Both the position numbers and the translations under genes were made by a program. A stretch of 64,000 bases of DNA from Sinorhizobium saheli (GTDB lineage Bacteria; Pseudomonadota; Alphaproteobacteria; Rhizobiales; Rhizobiaceae): positions 1-64,000 of the forward strand of contig NZ_LNQB01000065.1 of assembly GCF_001651875.1 (NCBI RefSeq). Reading direction: 5' to 3'. Every line of letters starts with the position of its first letter. Within the stretch, counting starts at the first letter, position 1. The notes below the pieces were generated by a model, which made no database searches, was not told the origin of the DNA, and saw only the letters and a list, made by a program, of their open reading frames with translations. Of this stretch, positions 26,077-34,105 are shown one piece after another.

Positions 26077-27060
26077 TCAGCCGTGGTTCTGACGCGAGTG
26101 CCAGTTCCAGGCCGATTCGGTGATCGCGGCGAGGTCGTATTGCGGCTCCCAGCCGAGCACCTGCCGCGCCTTGTCGTTGTTGGCGACCAGCGTCGTCGAA
26201 TCGCCCGCGCGGCGCTCGGCATAGCCGACATTGAACGGCCGCCTTGCCACTTTCTCGATCGCGCTCAGCAGTTCCTTCACGGTCGTCCCCGTGCCGGTTC
26301 CAAGGTTGAGCGCGACGCTCTCGCCGCCCTGGAGCAGATAGTCGACGGCGCGCACATGCGCGTCCGCCAGGTCGAGCACGTGGATATAGTCGCGCACGCA
26401 AGTCCCGTCGCGGGTGTCGTAGTCGGTCCCGAAGACCTTGAAGCCCTCGCGCCGCCCGAGCGCAGCTTCGATCGCGAGCGGGATCGCATGGGTCTCCGGC
26501 TCGTGCCATTCGCCGATGCGGCCTTCGAAATCGGCGCCTGCGGCGTTGAAGTAACGCAGGATGACGGAGCGCAGGCCCTTGTAGAGGTCGTAGTCCTTCA
26601 GCGCCTGCTCGCAGATCCACTTGGTGCGGCCATAGGGGTTGATCGGCGCCTGCTTGTGGCTTTCGTCCATGGGCACGCTGTCGGGCAGGCCGTAGGTCGC
26701 GCAGGTGGACGAGAAGACGAAGGCGTCGATGCCGGCGGCAAGCGTCGCCGACAGCAGAGTCAGCGTGCCGATGACGTTGTTGTCGTAGAAGGCGGCCGGG
26801 TCCTTGACCGATTCGCCGACCTCGATCATCGCCGCGAAATGCAGGATCGCGCGCGGCTTATGACGCGCGAGGACCTCGTCGAGCCGTTGCCGGTCGCGAA
26901 TGTCGCCCTTTTCCAAAACGCCCCATTTGACGAATTCCTCGTGGCCGTTCGAGAGGTTGTCGTAGACGATGGGCTGGTAACCCTTCGCGGCGAGCTGGAG
27001 GCAGGTATGGGAGCCGATATAGCCGGCACCGCCGACGACAAGGATGTTGTTGTTCTGCAC
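26077..27060 (-). CDS. exoB: ExoB, UDP-glucose 4-epimerase
   Basis: A 327-residue GalE-type SDR. It interconverts UDP-glucose and UDP-galactose, supplying ExoY and also lipopolysaccharide synthesis. NAD motif GGAGYIGSHTC (about residues 9-19), catalytic Ser in FSSTCATYG, and YGRTK. The start is a GTG at 27060 with AGAGG 7 bases upstream, giving the ExoB N-terminus VQNNNILVVGG (read as Met); the longer ORF to 27177 adds an unlikely Cys/Arg-rich leader. It is convergent with exoZ and divergent from exsA. Confidence 0.96.
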   Translation of the reverse strand: MQNNNILVVGGAGYIGSHTCLQLAAKGYQPIVYDNLSNGHEEFVKWGVLEKGDIRDRQRLDEVLARHKPRAILHFAAMIEVGESVKDPAAFYDNNVIGTLTLLSATLAAGIDAFVFSSTCATYGLPDSVPMDESHKQAPINPYGRTKWICEQALKDYDLYKGLRSVILRYFNAAGADFEGRIGEWHEPETHAIPLAIEAALGRREGFKVFGTDYDTRDGTCVRDYIHVLDLADAHVRAVDYLLQGGESVALNLGTGTGTTVKELLSAIEKVARRPFNVGYAERRAGDSTTLVANNDKARQVLGWEPQYDLAAITESAWNWHSRQNHG

Positions 27061-27608
27061 GGGCAACCTCTTGGGACTGACAACTGAACTTCGACAGGAA
27101 CGGCATAGGCCTCGCAAGGAATAGCGGCGAAATTTCCAACGCCGTATGAGGTTTCCGCAAGGTCCCGGCCTTTTCAACAGCTTCGCAGGAATTCGTCAAA
27201 ATTTCGCCGGAGTCGTTGGAGCATTTTGCAGTCAGGTCAGAGCACACTGGCAGTCACTGCGAGTGCCGGCAACTGTGGCAAACATGCAGCACCTCATGGT
27301 CGGCAACGCGAAGAATGCAAGAAACACGCTTGGCGTGTGGGATCGATTCAACTATAAGCAGCTTTCCGGCAATCAGATCAGGGAGGTTACGATGACAGGC
27401 TTTTCCTTCTCCCTGGTGGGCGGTCCACGATCCTGACTTCGTGACCGGGAGCGCCTGCGCTTCCTGATTGCCGACGGATCCCGCACCGTCTGGCCCGTCC
27501 TTTCTTGGAGACGGCGCCGTTTCATCAATGCCGCACGCGCATTCTTCCGGGCGGCATTCCCTTGCTGATCAGATATTGAGGCCGGTGCTTTGCCACCGGG
27601 CAAATCCT
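27061..27608. other. exoB-exsA divergent intergenic region
   Basis: About 550 bases without a supported protein gene. It holds a 6-bp hairpin ACACGC/GCGTGT (27324-27338). A 14-codon ORF at 27392-27436 has an excellent GGGAGG Shine-Dalgarno. At 27219-27245 there is a short fragment resembling the end of the dispersed repeat described at 31409. Promoters for exoB and exsA must lie here. Confidence 0.5.
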
Positions 27609-29423
27609 ATGGCGTTTACTCGTTTTGCGGCGCGCGATCGCGCCTTCCGCAATGTTTTTCGCTTTTCCTGGGCGCACTGGAAGAGACAGCCGGTGCGACT
27701 TGCCGGCATCCTTGGTGCAGTGCTCCTGGCCACACTTGCCGATGTGCTGACGCCGCTCTATGCCGGCCGTCTGGTGGATGCCATCGTCTCGGGTGCGGCG
27801 AGCGATGCGATCGCATGGAATGCCGCGCTCACGGCCTTCCTGATCATGATGGCCCTTTCACTTGGCGCCATCGTCTTCAAGCATGCCGCCATCATGATCA
27901 TCGTCAGCCTGACATTGAGGATGATGTCCGATATCGCGACTGCTGCCTTCCACCACATTCAGCGCTTTTCCAGCGAATGGCACGCCAACAGCTTCGCCGG
28001 CTCGACCGTGCGCAAGGTGACGCGTGGCATGTGGGCAATGGACCTCTTCAACGACACGCTGCTCGTCGCCCTGTTCCCCTCGGTCGTGATGCTCATCGGC
28101 TCGACGGCGCTGATGGCCTGGCACTGGCCGATCATGGGCGCGATCGTCGGCCTTGGGTCGGTCCTCTTCATAGCGGTCACCGTCCTGCTGTCGCTCGGCT
28201 ATGTGGCGCCGATGGCGAGCCTCGCCAACCGCTGGGACACGCGGCTTGGCGGCGCGCTCGCCGACGCGGTGAGCTGCAATGCCTTGGTCAAGGGGTTCGG
28301 CGCGGAGAAGCGCGAGGAGGCGCGACTGGCGAAGGTGCTCCGCAAGTGGGAGAACCGCACCCGACGTACCTGGTCGCGCGGGACGCTGAACGGCACCACG
28401 CAAGGTGCGATGTTGCTCTTGGTCCGTGCAGCGATCATCGGTTTTGCCTTGCTGCTCTGGACAAAGGGCGAGGCGAGCGCCGGCGACATCACCTTCGTGC
28501 TCACCTCCTTCTTCATCCTGCAGGGTTATCTGCGGGAGATCGGCATGGATATCCGGCACCTGCAGCGCTCGGTCAACGACATGGAGGAACTCGTCGCCAT
28601 CCATGCCCAGCCGCTCGGCGTCGAAGATCGTCCGGGAGCGCGGCCGATCCAGATCACGGACGGCAGGATCGAGTTCCGCAACGTGACCTTTCACTATGGA
28701 GCCCATCGGGCGCCGCTCTATGACGGATTCTCGGTCACGATCCGCGCCGGGGAGCGCGTCGGCCTCGTCGGACATTCGGGCTCGGGAAAGACGACCTTCG
28801 TGAAGTTGATCCAGCGGCTGCATGACGTCAAATCGGGCCAGATTCTCATCGACGGGCAGGACATCGCCGGCAGCATGCAGGCGTCGCTTCGCCAGCAGAT
28901 CGCCATCGTCCAGCAGGAACCGATCCTGTTCCACCGCTCGCTTGCCGAGAACATCGCCTACGGGCGTCCCGGCGCGACGCAGCACGAGATCGAGGAGGCC
29001 GCGCGTCTGGCGAGCGCGCACGACTTCATCACGGGCCTGCCGAAAGGCTATGCAACCATGGTTGGCGAGCGGGGCGTCAAGCTTTCCGGCGGCGAGCGCC
29101 AGCGCGTCGCGATTGCCCGAGCTTTCCTGGCGGACGCGCCGATTCTCATTCTCGACGAGGCGACGTCCAGCCTCGATTCCGAATCCGAGGTGCTGATCCA
29201 GAGAGCGATGGAACGGCTGATGACCGGCCGCACGACGCTGGTGATCGCCCACCGGCTGTCGACCGTGCGCGCGCTCGACAGGCTCCTGGTCTTCGACCGC
29301 GGCCGGATCGCGGAAGAGGGCGACCATGCAACGCTCATCCGGATGCAGAGCGGCATCTACCGCAGCCTGTTCGAGCGGCAGGCGCTGGAACTGACCAAGG
29401 GCCTCGTCCTCAGTCAAGGCTGA
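27609..29423 (+). CDS. exsA: ExsA, MsbA-like ABC exporter
   Basis: A 604-residue half-transporter. An N-terminal six-helix ABC membrane domain (about residues 25-325) is followed by a nucleotide-binding domain with Walker A GHSGSGKTT, Q-loop IVQQEPILF, signature LSGGERQRVAIAR, Walker B ILILDEATSSLD and the switch His in VIAHRLS. It probably works as a homodimer moving a lipid-linked or amphipathic substrate. In S. meliloti it borders the exo genes but is not essential for succinoglycan. ATG 27609 (MAFTRF) is chosen; the ORF opens upstream at 27468 without family support. Confidence 0.9.
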   Translation: MAFTRFAARDRAFRNVFRFSWAHWKRQPVRLAGILGAVLLATLADVLTPLYAGRLVDAIVSGAASDAIAWNAALTAFLIMMALSLGAIVFKHAAIMIIVSLTLRMMSDIATAAFHHIQRFSSEWHANSFAGSTVRKVTRGMWAMDLFNDTLLVALFPSVVMLIGSTALMAWHWPIMGAIVGLGSVLFIAVTVLLSLGYVAPMASLANRWDTRLGGALADAVSCNALVKGFGAEKREEARLAKVLRKWENRTRRTWSRGTLNGTTQGAMLLLVRAAIIGFALLLWTKGEASAGDITFVLTSFFILQGYLREIGMDIRHLQRSVNDMEELVAIHAQPLGVEDRPGARPIQITDGRIEFRNVTFHYGAHRAPLYDGFSVTIRAGERVGLVGHSGSGKTTFVKLIQRLHDVKSGQILIDGQDIAGSMQASLRQQIAIVQQEPILFHRSLAENIAYGRPGATQHEIEEAARLASAHDFITGLPKGYATMVGERGVKLSGGERQRVAIARAFLADAPILILDEATSSLDSESEVLIQRAMERLMTGRTTLVIAHRLSTVRALDRLLVFDRGRIAEEGDHATLIRMQSGIYRSLFERQALELTKGLVLSQG

Positions 29424-29428
29424 GGACG
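29405..29428 (+). terminator. Hairpin across the exsA stop codon
   Basis: CGTCCTCAG (29405-29413) and CTGAGGACG (29420-29428) form a perfect 9-bp stem enclosing the end of exsA. A second stem, GCGGGAT/ATCCCGC, follows within 35 bases. There is no T-tract, so these may act in rho-dependent ending or mRNA protection. Confidence 0.4.
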
Positions 29429-29571
29429 GAAGCCGGGTGCGGGATCAGGAAAAGCGCATCCCGCGTCCGAACTTGGAGCATGCGTCGGCCGGGCGAGCAG
29501 ATTTTCGCGTCCTCAACCGGCCGGCCATTCACAAATGGTCCTCTTTGACCTAAAAGGCCGGCAGGTAACAC

Positions 29572-29602
29572 TCCGGTCGCAGCCTACCCGGTCAAAACAA
29601 GG
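29572..29602 (+). promoter_or_regulatory. PreQ1-I riboswitch upstream of queC
   Basis: The short aptamer reads CCGGTCGCAG-CCTA-CCCGG-TC-AAAACAAGG. P1 is CCGG paired with CCGG, the loop carries the conserved TCGCAG, and the A-rich tail AAAACAAGG forms the pseudoknot. The same GTCGCAG...AAAACAAGG arrangement is known from type II preQ1-I aptamers. The terminal AAGG (29599-29602) is also the Shine-Dalgarno of queC (ATG 29612), so ligand binding should block translation. The gene it precedes makes the preQ1 precursor preQ0. Confidence 0.85.
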
Positions 29603-29611
29603 ACACCTATC

Positions 29612-30322
29612 ATGAAGACAATCGTAATCTGCTCCGGCGGATTGGATTCCGTTTCGCTCGCACACAGGGTGGCGGCGGAACGCGAGCTCGTCGGGCTCCT
29701 GTCGTTCGACTACGGCCAGCGGCACCGCAAGGAGCTGGATTCTGCAGCCGCCTGCGCCAAGCGCCTCGGCGTTCCGCACGAGGTCATCGACATCCGCGAG
29801 ATCGGCCGTCATCTCACCGGCTCGGCGCTGACCGACGACGTCGACGTGCCGGACGGCCACTATGCGGAAGAGACGATGAAGGCGACGGTGGTGCCGAACC
29901 GCAACGCCATTATGCTGGCGATCGCCTTCGGCGTCGCCGCGGCCCGCAAGGCCGATGCGGTCGCAACCGCAGTACACGGCGGCGACCACTTCATCTATCC
30001 GGACTGTCGGCCGGGCTTTATCAATGCCTTCCAAGCGATGCAAGACCATGCGCTCGAGGGATATGCGGACGTCACCCTCCATGCGCCGTACGTGAATGTC
30101 TCGAAAGCCGACATCGTTGCCGACGGGGCGAAGCACGGCACGCCCTTTGCCGAGACCTGGTCCTGCTACAAGGGCGGCGCCCGCCATTGCGGCCGCTGCG
30201 GCACCTGCGTCGAGCGGCGCGAGGCCTTTCATCTCGCGGGCGTGGCCGATCCGACCGACTATGAGGATCCGGACTTCTGGGTCGCGGCCACCGGCGCGTT
30301 TGCCGCCGAGGAGGTGCGCTGA
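29612..30322 (+). CDS. queC: 7-cyano-7-deazaguanine synthase (ExsB/QueC)
   Basis: A 236-residue QueC, named exsB in S. meliloti. It converts 7-carboxy-7-deazaguanine to preQ0 using ATP and ammonia, in the queuosine pathway. The PP-loop SGGLDS lies at residues 8-13, and the C-terminal zinc site is C185, C193, C196 and C199. The earlier reported effect of exsB on exo expression is likely indirect. Its stop and the queD start overlap (TGATG). Control by the preQ1 riboswitch just upstream is strongly suggested. Confidence 0.96.
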   Translation: MKTIVICSGGLDSVSLAHRVAAERELVGLLSFDYGQRHRKELDSAAACAKRLGVPHEVIDIREIGRHLTGSALTDDVDVPDGHYAEETMKATVVPNRNAIMLAIAFGVAAARKADAVATAVHGGDHFIYPDCRPGFINAFQAMQDHALEGYADVTLHAPYVNVSKADIVADGAKHGTPFAETWSCYKGGARHCGRCGTCVERREAFHLAGVADPTDYEDPDFWVAATGAFAAEEVR

Positions 30323-30678
30323 TGTTCCGCATCACCAAGGAATTCCACTTCTCCGCCTCGCATCAGCTCAAGAGCCTGCCGCCGGAGCATCAATGCGCGC
30401 GGCTGCATGGGCACAACTACGTCGTCGAAGTCGAGCTTTCGGCGGAAACGCTGAACGAGCATGGTTTCGTGCGCGATTACCACGAGCTCGCTCCGCTGAA
30501 GCACTATATCGACGAGACCTTCGACCACCGCCACCTGAACGAGGTGCTCGGCCACGACCGGGTGACGGCGGAATGCCTGGCGCGGCATTTCTACGAATGG
30601 TGCAAGGCTCGGCTTCCCGAGACGACCGCAGTCCGCGTCAGCGAGACGGCGAAGACCTGGGCGGAATATCGGCCATGA
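30322..30678 (+). CDS. queD: 6-carboxy-5,6,7,8-tetrahydropterin synthase
   Basis: A 118-residue QueD of the 6-pyruvoyl-tetrahydropterin synthase fold. It converts dihydroneopterin triphosphate to 6-carboxytetrahydropterin, an early queuosine step. Zinc ligands are H14 (FSASHQL) and H29 and H31 (LHGHNY), and the catalytic Cys is C25. Length is normal. It overlaps queC by one base and queE by four, so the three are one translational unit. Confidence 0.95.
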   Translation: MFRITKEFHFSASHQLKSLPPEHQCARLHGHNYVVEVELSAETLNEHGFVRDYHELAPLKHYIDETFDHRHLNEVLGHDRVTAECLARHFYEWCKARLPETTAVRVSETAKTWAEYRP

Positions 30679-31412
30679 CCAGCGTGCGACCGGCGGAAAT
30701 CCGCGTCAGCGAGATCTTCGGACCGACGATTCAGGGCGAGGGGATCTTGATCGGCCTGCCGACGGTGTTCGTCCGGACGGGCGGCTGCGACTATCGCTGT
30801 TCCTGGTGTGACAGCCTCCATGCCGTCGACAGCGAATACCGCGAAGACTGGCGCGCCATGTCGACCGAGGACGTGTGGCAGGAGGTCGTGCGGCTTTCCG
30901 GCGGCAGCCCGGTGATGGTGACGCTTTCGGGCGGCAACCCGGCGATCCAGCCGCTCGGCGGACTGATCGATCGCGGCCACGAAGAGGGCTATCGCTTCGC
31001 GCTCGAGACGCAAGGCTCGGTTGCCCGCGACTGGTTCGCCGAACTCGACGTTCTCGTCCTCAGCCCGAAGCCGCCCTCGAGCGGTATGGAAACGGACTGG
31101 GAGGCTTTCGACGCCTGTCTTCGCCTGTCCAAAGGCAGGCCGCAGACTGTCCTGAAGATCGTCGTCCTCGACGAGGCGGACTACGCCTATGCCAGGGCGG
31201 CTGCCGCCCGCTATCCGCACTTGCCGGTATACCTGCAGCCCTGCAACCACACGCCCCCGCCACCCGATGCGGATGACGCGCCGATCGACGTCGAGGGCAT
31301 ATTGGAGCGGATGCGCTGGCTGGTCGACAAGGCCGCCGAAGACAGATGGCTCGAAGCGCGCGTGCTGCCGCAACTGCACGTCCTCATCTGGGGCAACAAG
31401 CGAGGCGTCTAG
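30675..31412 (+). CDS. queE: 7-carboxy-7-deazaguanine synthase (radical SAM)
   Basis: A 245-residue radical SAM enzyme that makes 7-carboxy-7-deazaguanine from 6-carboxytetrahydropterin. The 4Fe-4S cluster motif is C38-DYR-C42-SW-C45. The N-terminal [12 protein letters not shown] segment, the GGNPAIQPL motif and the SPKPPSSG loop are typical of QueE. ATG 30675 overlaps the queD stop; the longer ORF to 30096 is shadow. Its TAG stop lies at the first bases of a dispersed repeat, so the repeat may have inserted at the gene end. Confidence 0.95.
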   Translation: MTSVRPAEIRVSEIFGPTIQGEGILIGLPTVFVRTGGCDYRCSWCDSLHAVDSEYREDWRAMSTEDVWQEVVRLSGGSPVMVTLSGGNPAIQPLGGLIDRGHEEGYRFALETQGSVARDWFAELDVLVLSPKPPSSGMETDWEAFDACLRLSKGRPQTVLKIVVLDEADYAYARAAAARYPHLPVYLQPCNHTPPPPDADDAPIDVEGILERMRWLVDKAAEDRWLEARVLPQLHVLIWGNKRGV

Positions 31413-31514
31413 AGCATTTCGGGTGGAACCACCCGACGTCGCAAAAATGCGGCAAAACAAACAGATGGAGCGGTGGCGCGAACGCATGTGAGCACATCCG
31501 CTCCGGTGCTCTGA
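31409..31514 (+). repeat. Dispersed structured repeat, copy 1
   Basis: Begins TCTAGAGCATT and ends CCGGTGCTCTGAA. It contains the stem CGGGTGG-AA-CCACCCG (31420-31435), the core GACGTCGCAAAAATGCGGCAAAACAAACAG in pieces, and a long-range stem GGAGCGG/CCGCTCC (31468-31474 with 31498-31504). Copies in reverse orientation lie at 33456-33560 and 55100-55206. It also fills the gap between queE and the convergent exsE. Confidence 0.75.
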
Positions 31515-31536
31515 AAGCTCGGCCTCACTCCTTCTT

Positions 31537-33357
31537 TCAAGGCGCGCCGCGCACGGCCACTTCCATCTCAGCGATGCCGCCGCCGAGTCTGACCGGTTGC
31601 AGAAGCGGGGTTTCACCATCCTTGATCAGGTGGATCACGCGTGAGAACAGCGCCCCGTGCCGCGGCGTGCGGCCGATCTTGATGACCGCCGTTTCCCGCA
31701 GGTCGGTCTCGAAGATCGCAAGCGCCCGCTTCAGCGCCTCACTTTCCATCGTCTCGAGCGCTTCATCGATGATCACCCAGCGCGGCTTCTGCAGAAGCAG
31801 CCGGGCGAAGGCGAGCAGGCGCTGGTCGTCATCACCGAGCTCGCGTTCCCAGCGGGCCTGGCGATCGAGCGATGATGAGAGGTGGTCGAGCCCGACCTTG
31901 TACAGAGCGCTGGCGAGGGCCGTATCCGGGAAGGTGTCGGGGTGCGGATAGGCGAGGGCGTCGCGCAACCGACCGCGGGGGAAATAGGGTGCGCGCGGGA
32001 TGAAGGCCACCCCGTCGTCGGCGGGTATGCCCACGCGTCCGCTTCCCCAGGGCCAGAGCCCGGCCAGTGCCCGGAAGAGCAACGTCTTGTCGGCGCGCGA
32101 TCCGCCACTGATGATGACCCGCTGGCCGGGGCCGATCTCGACGTGACCTTCGGCAAGCCTGGTGCCTCCCGACGCGGAGGCCACCTCGAGATTGTCGAAC
32201 GTCAGCTTGTTGCTGGCGTTCTCGACGAATTCTATTCGCTTCTCCTCGTCGTTCAGGGCATCGGCCATGACCAGGGCACGGCGGAATGCAGCGACGCGCA
32301 GGAGCGTCGCCCGCCAGTCGGTGATGGCACTGACATTGGCGACGAACCACTTGAGCGACGCATGCACCTGGTTGAAGGCGCCGACCGCCATCATCAGGCC
32401 GCCGAAGCTGATGTTCCCGGCGAAATAGACCGGTGCTGCGACGAGGATCGGCGCGACCACGGTGACCCAGCCGTAGCCGTCCTGGACCCAGGCAAGGTTG
32501 ATCTCGGTCCTGAAGATGTTGCGCATGGCGCCAAGCACGGATGAGAGATCAAGTTCCAGTCTCCGGCGCTCTCCGGCCTCGCCGCCCGCAAGCGAGATGC
32601 CGTCGATATGCTCGTTGGCGTGCATCATCGAGAAGCGCAGATCGGCCTCCCGGGCGTAGCGCTCGCCGTTGAGGACGATCAGCGGCCGTCCGACGAGCCA
32701 GCTCAGCCAGGACGCCGAGCCGGCGTAGAGAATCGCCGCCCAGACCATGTAGCCCGGTATCTCCAGCGACCTGCCGCCGATCTGGAAGGCGAAGTCGGAC
32801 GAAAGCGACCAGAGCACGCCGACGAAGGAGGCGAGCAAGATCGACGATTGCACCAGCCCGAACCCGAGACCGGTGGTGAGGTCGGCGAGGTGACCGGCAT
32901 CCTCCTGCATCCGCTGGTCGGGGTTGTTGCCGATCGCGCTTCCATTGGCGAGCCGGAAGGCACGCCGCGGCCGCATCCACTCACCGATCAGGTCGAGCGT
33001 CAGACCTTCGCGCAGTTTCAGCCGCACCATCTGGTTGAGCCATTGCTGGGTGACGTTGAACACCAGGAGAACGCCGGCGATGACCACGAACAACATGAGC
33101 TGATAGAAGAAGCTGTTGAGATCGCGGCGTTCGATCGCGTCGAAGAAAGGCCTGTACCAGCGGTTGAGGACGATCTGGCCGACCGCGGTCGCGACGATGA
33201 CGGTGAGACTGCCGGCTGTCAGCCACAGTATCGGCTTCAGAACCGGCGAGGCGACAAAGGCGCGGCGCATCATCTCGAACTGCTGCCAGAGAGTGCTGCC
33301 TTCCGGTGTCCCCGCCGGTGGCCGTGGCGCGGCTCTCTTGCCGGATTGCTTTCCCAT
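31537..33357 (-). CDS. exsE: ExsE, YddA/ABCD-type ABC transporter with degenerate ATPase motifs
   Basis: A 606-residue protein of the SbmA/BacA-YddA type with a membrane domain (about residues 40-350, motif EWMRPRRAFRLANG, NPDQRMQED) fused to an ABC domain. The NBD is unusual: the Walker A position reads GGSRADKT (418-425) with Arg and Asp at the two normally glycine positions, and the signature reads LGDDD instead of LSGGE. Walker B (VIID531-E532) is kept. It may bind nucleotide poorly. ATG 33357 has a GGGGGA Shine-Dalgarno; ATG 33375 is an alternative. Substrate unknown. Confidence 0.85.
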   Translation of the reverse strand: MGKQSGKRAAPRPPAGTPEGSTLWQQFEMMRRAFVASPVLKPILWLTAGSLTVIVATAVGQIVLNRWYRPFFDAIERRDLNSFFYQLMLFVVIAGVLLVFNVTQQWLNQMVRLKLREGLTLDLIGEWMRPRRAFRLANGSAIGNNPDQRMQEDAGHLADLTTGLGFGLVQSSILLASFVGVLWSLSSDFAFQIGGRSLEIPGYMVWAAILYAGSASWLSWLVGRPLIVLNGERYAREADLRFSMMHANEHIDGISLAGGEAGERRRLELDLSSVLGAMRNIFRTEINLAWVQDGYGWVTVVAPILVAAPVYFAGNISFGGLMMAVGAFNQVHASLKWFVANVSAITDWRATLLRVAAFRRALVMADALNDEEKRIEFVENASNKLTFDNLEVASASGGTRLAEGHVEIGPGQRVIISGGSRADKTLLFRALAGLWPWGSGRVGIPADDGVAFIPRAPYFPRGRLRDALAYPHPDTFPDTALASALYKVGLDHLSSSLDRQARWERELGDDDQRLLAFARLLLQKPRWVIIDEALETMESEALKRALAIFETDLRETAVIKIGRTPRHGALFSRVIHLIKDGETPLLQPVRLGGGIAEMEVAVRGAP

Positions 33358-34105
33358 CGCTGGTCCCCCTTCCATTGCCTGGCGCCCCCGCCAGCCCTAT
33401 CCCGACAGCCGGTACGCCGGGCCGATCGGTGAGCACGGCGCACGAACAGAAGGACGGGAGCGGAATGCGCGCACATGCGTTTGCGCTACCGCTCTACCCG
33501 TTTGTTCTTGCTGCATTTCTGCGACGTCGGGCGTTTCCGCCGGACTGCAAAAGGCTCCAGGGATTTTGTGAGCTCGCTCGGCCACGCGGCTGAAACAGTC
33601 GCGCAGCAATTCCGAGACTGACTGGGCGATGCACGGCTTCAGGAAAGATGGCAATCTTCGATGCGGAAATTCATCCGATTTCAGGACTGCCGTCGCCATA
33701 CCCGATTCAGTGCCGAGCAGCAGCCCGTCCAAAGCAAACATGCCACTGAAAAGGAATAGGTGCTGAAATGCAGCCAATTTAAAAACATCCATGAGATGTA
33801 GTGTATGGCCAATGGCGCCCACTGGAAATAGATTTTGACGCGTGGCGCGTGGCGTTCTCAATCGCGCACCCGGAGGATAGGCCCTGGCCGGGGTGCCGCT
33901 GCGGCGTGTGAAGCCTTGATTGCATTCACGATTTCGGCTGCGGAACGGACGCCTGCCGACCCGTCGATCCTCTGCGCGCTGTTTCCGCGAACGAGAAGTA
34001 TTCCCCAGCTTTTGAAGGCCTGTGACGGCCTTTCGGGCGCGGCCGGCTTGCCGGCGGCAGCGACTCACCCGAGTGCGGATTCGAGTTGTCGGGCTGCTGC
34101 GTGCG
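33358..34105. other. Intergenic stretch between kup and exsE
   Basis: About 750 bases with no supported gene. It holds copy 2 of the dispersed repeat and a stretch near 33700-33840 that is more AT-rich than its surroundings. A 6-bp hairpin AAGGCC/GGCCTT (34015-34032) lies 74 bases beyond the kup stop, without a T-tract. An ORF spanning 33397-34068 on the minus strand crosses the repeat and lacks a good start, so I leave it out. Confidence 0.5.
33456..33560 (-). repeat. Dispersed structured repeat, copy 2
   Basis: Aligns over about 105 bases to the reverse complement of copy 1 (GGAGCGGAATGCGCGCACATGCG ... TTTGTTCTTGCTGCATTTCTGCGACGTC in pieces ... GGCTCCAG). It is the most diverged copy. Lies upstream of exsE. 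Confidence 0.7.

Noticed and set aside
34015-34032. AAGGCC/GGCCTT hairpin downstream of kup
   Set aside because: Short stem without a T-tract on the relevant strand; weak as a terminator.
33397-34068. Minus-strand ORF of 223 codons between kup and exsE
   Set aside because: It runs through a dispersed repeat copy, lacks an RBS and shows no domain.
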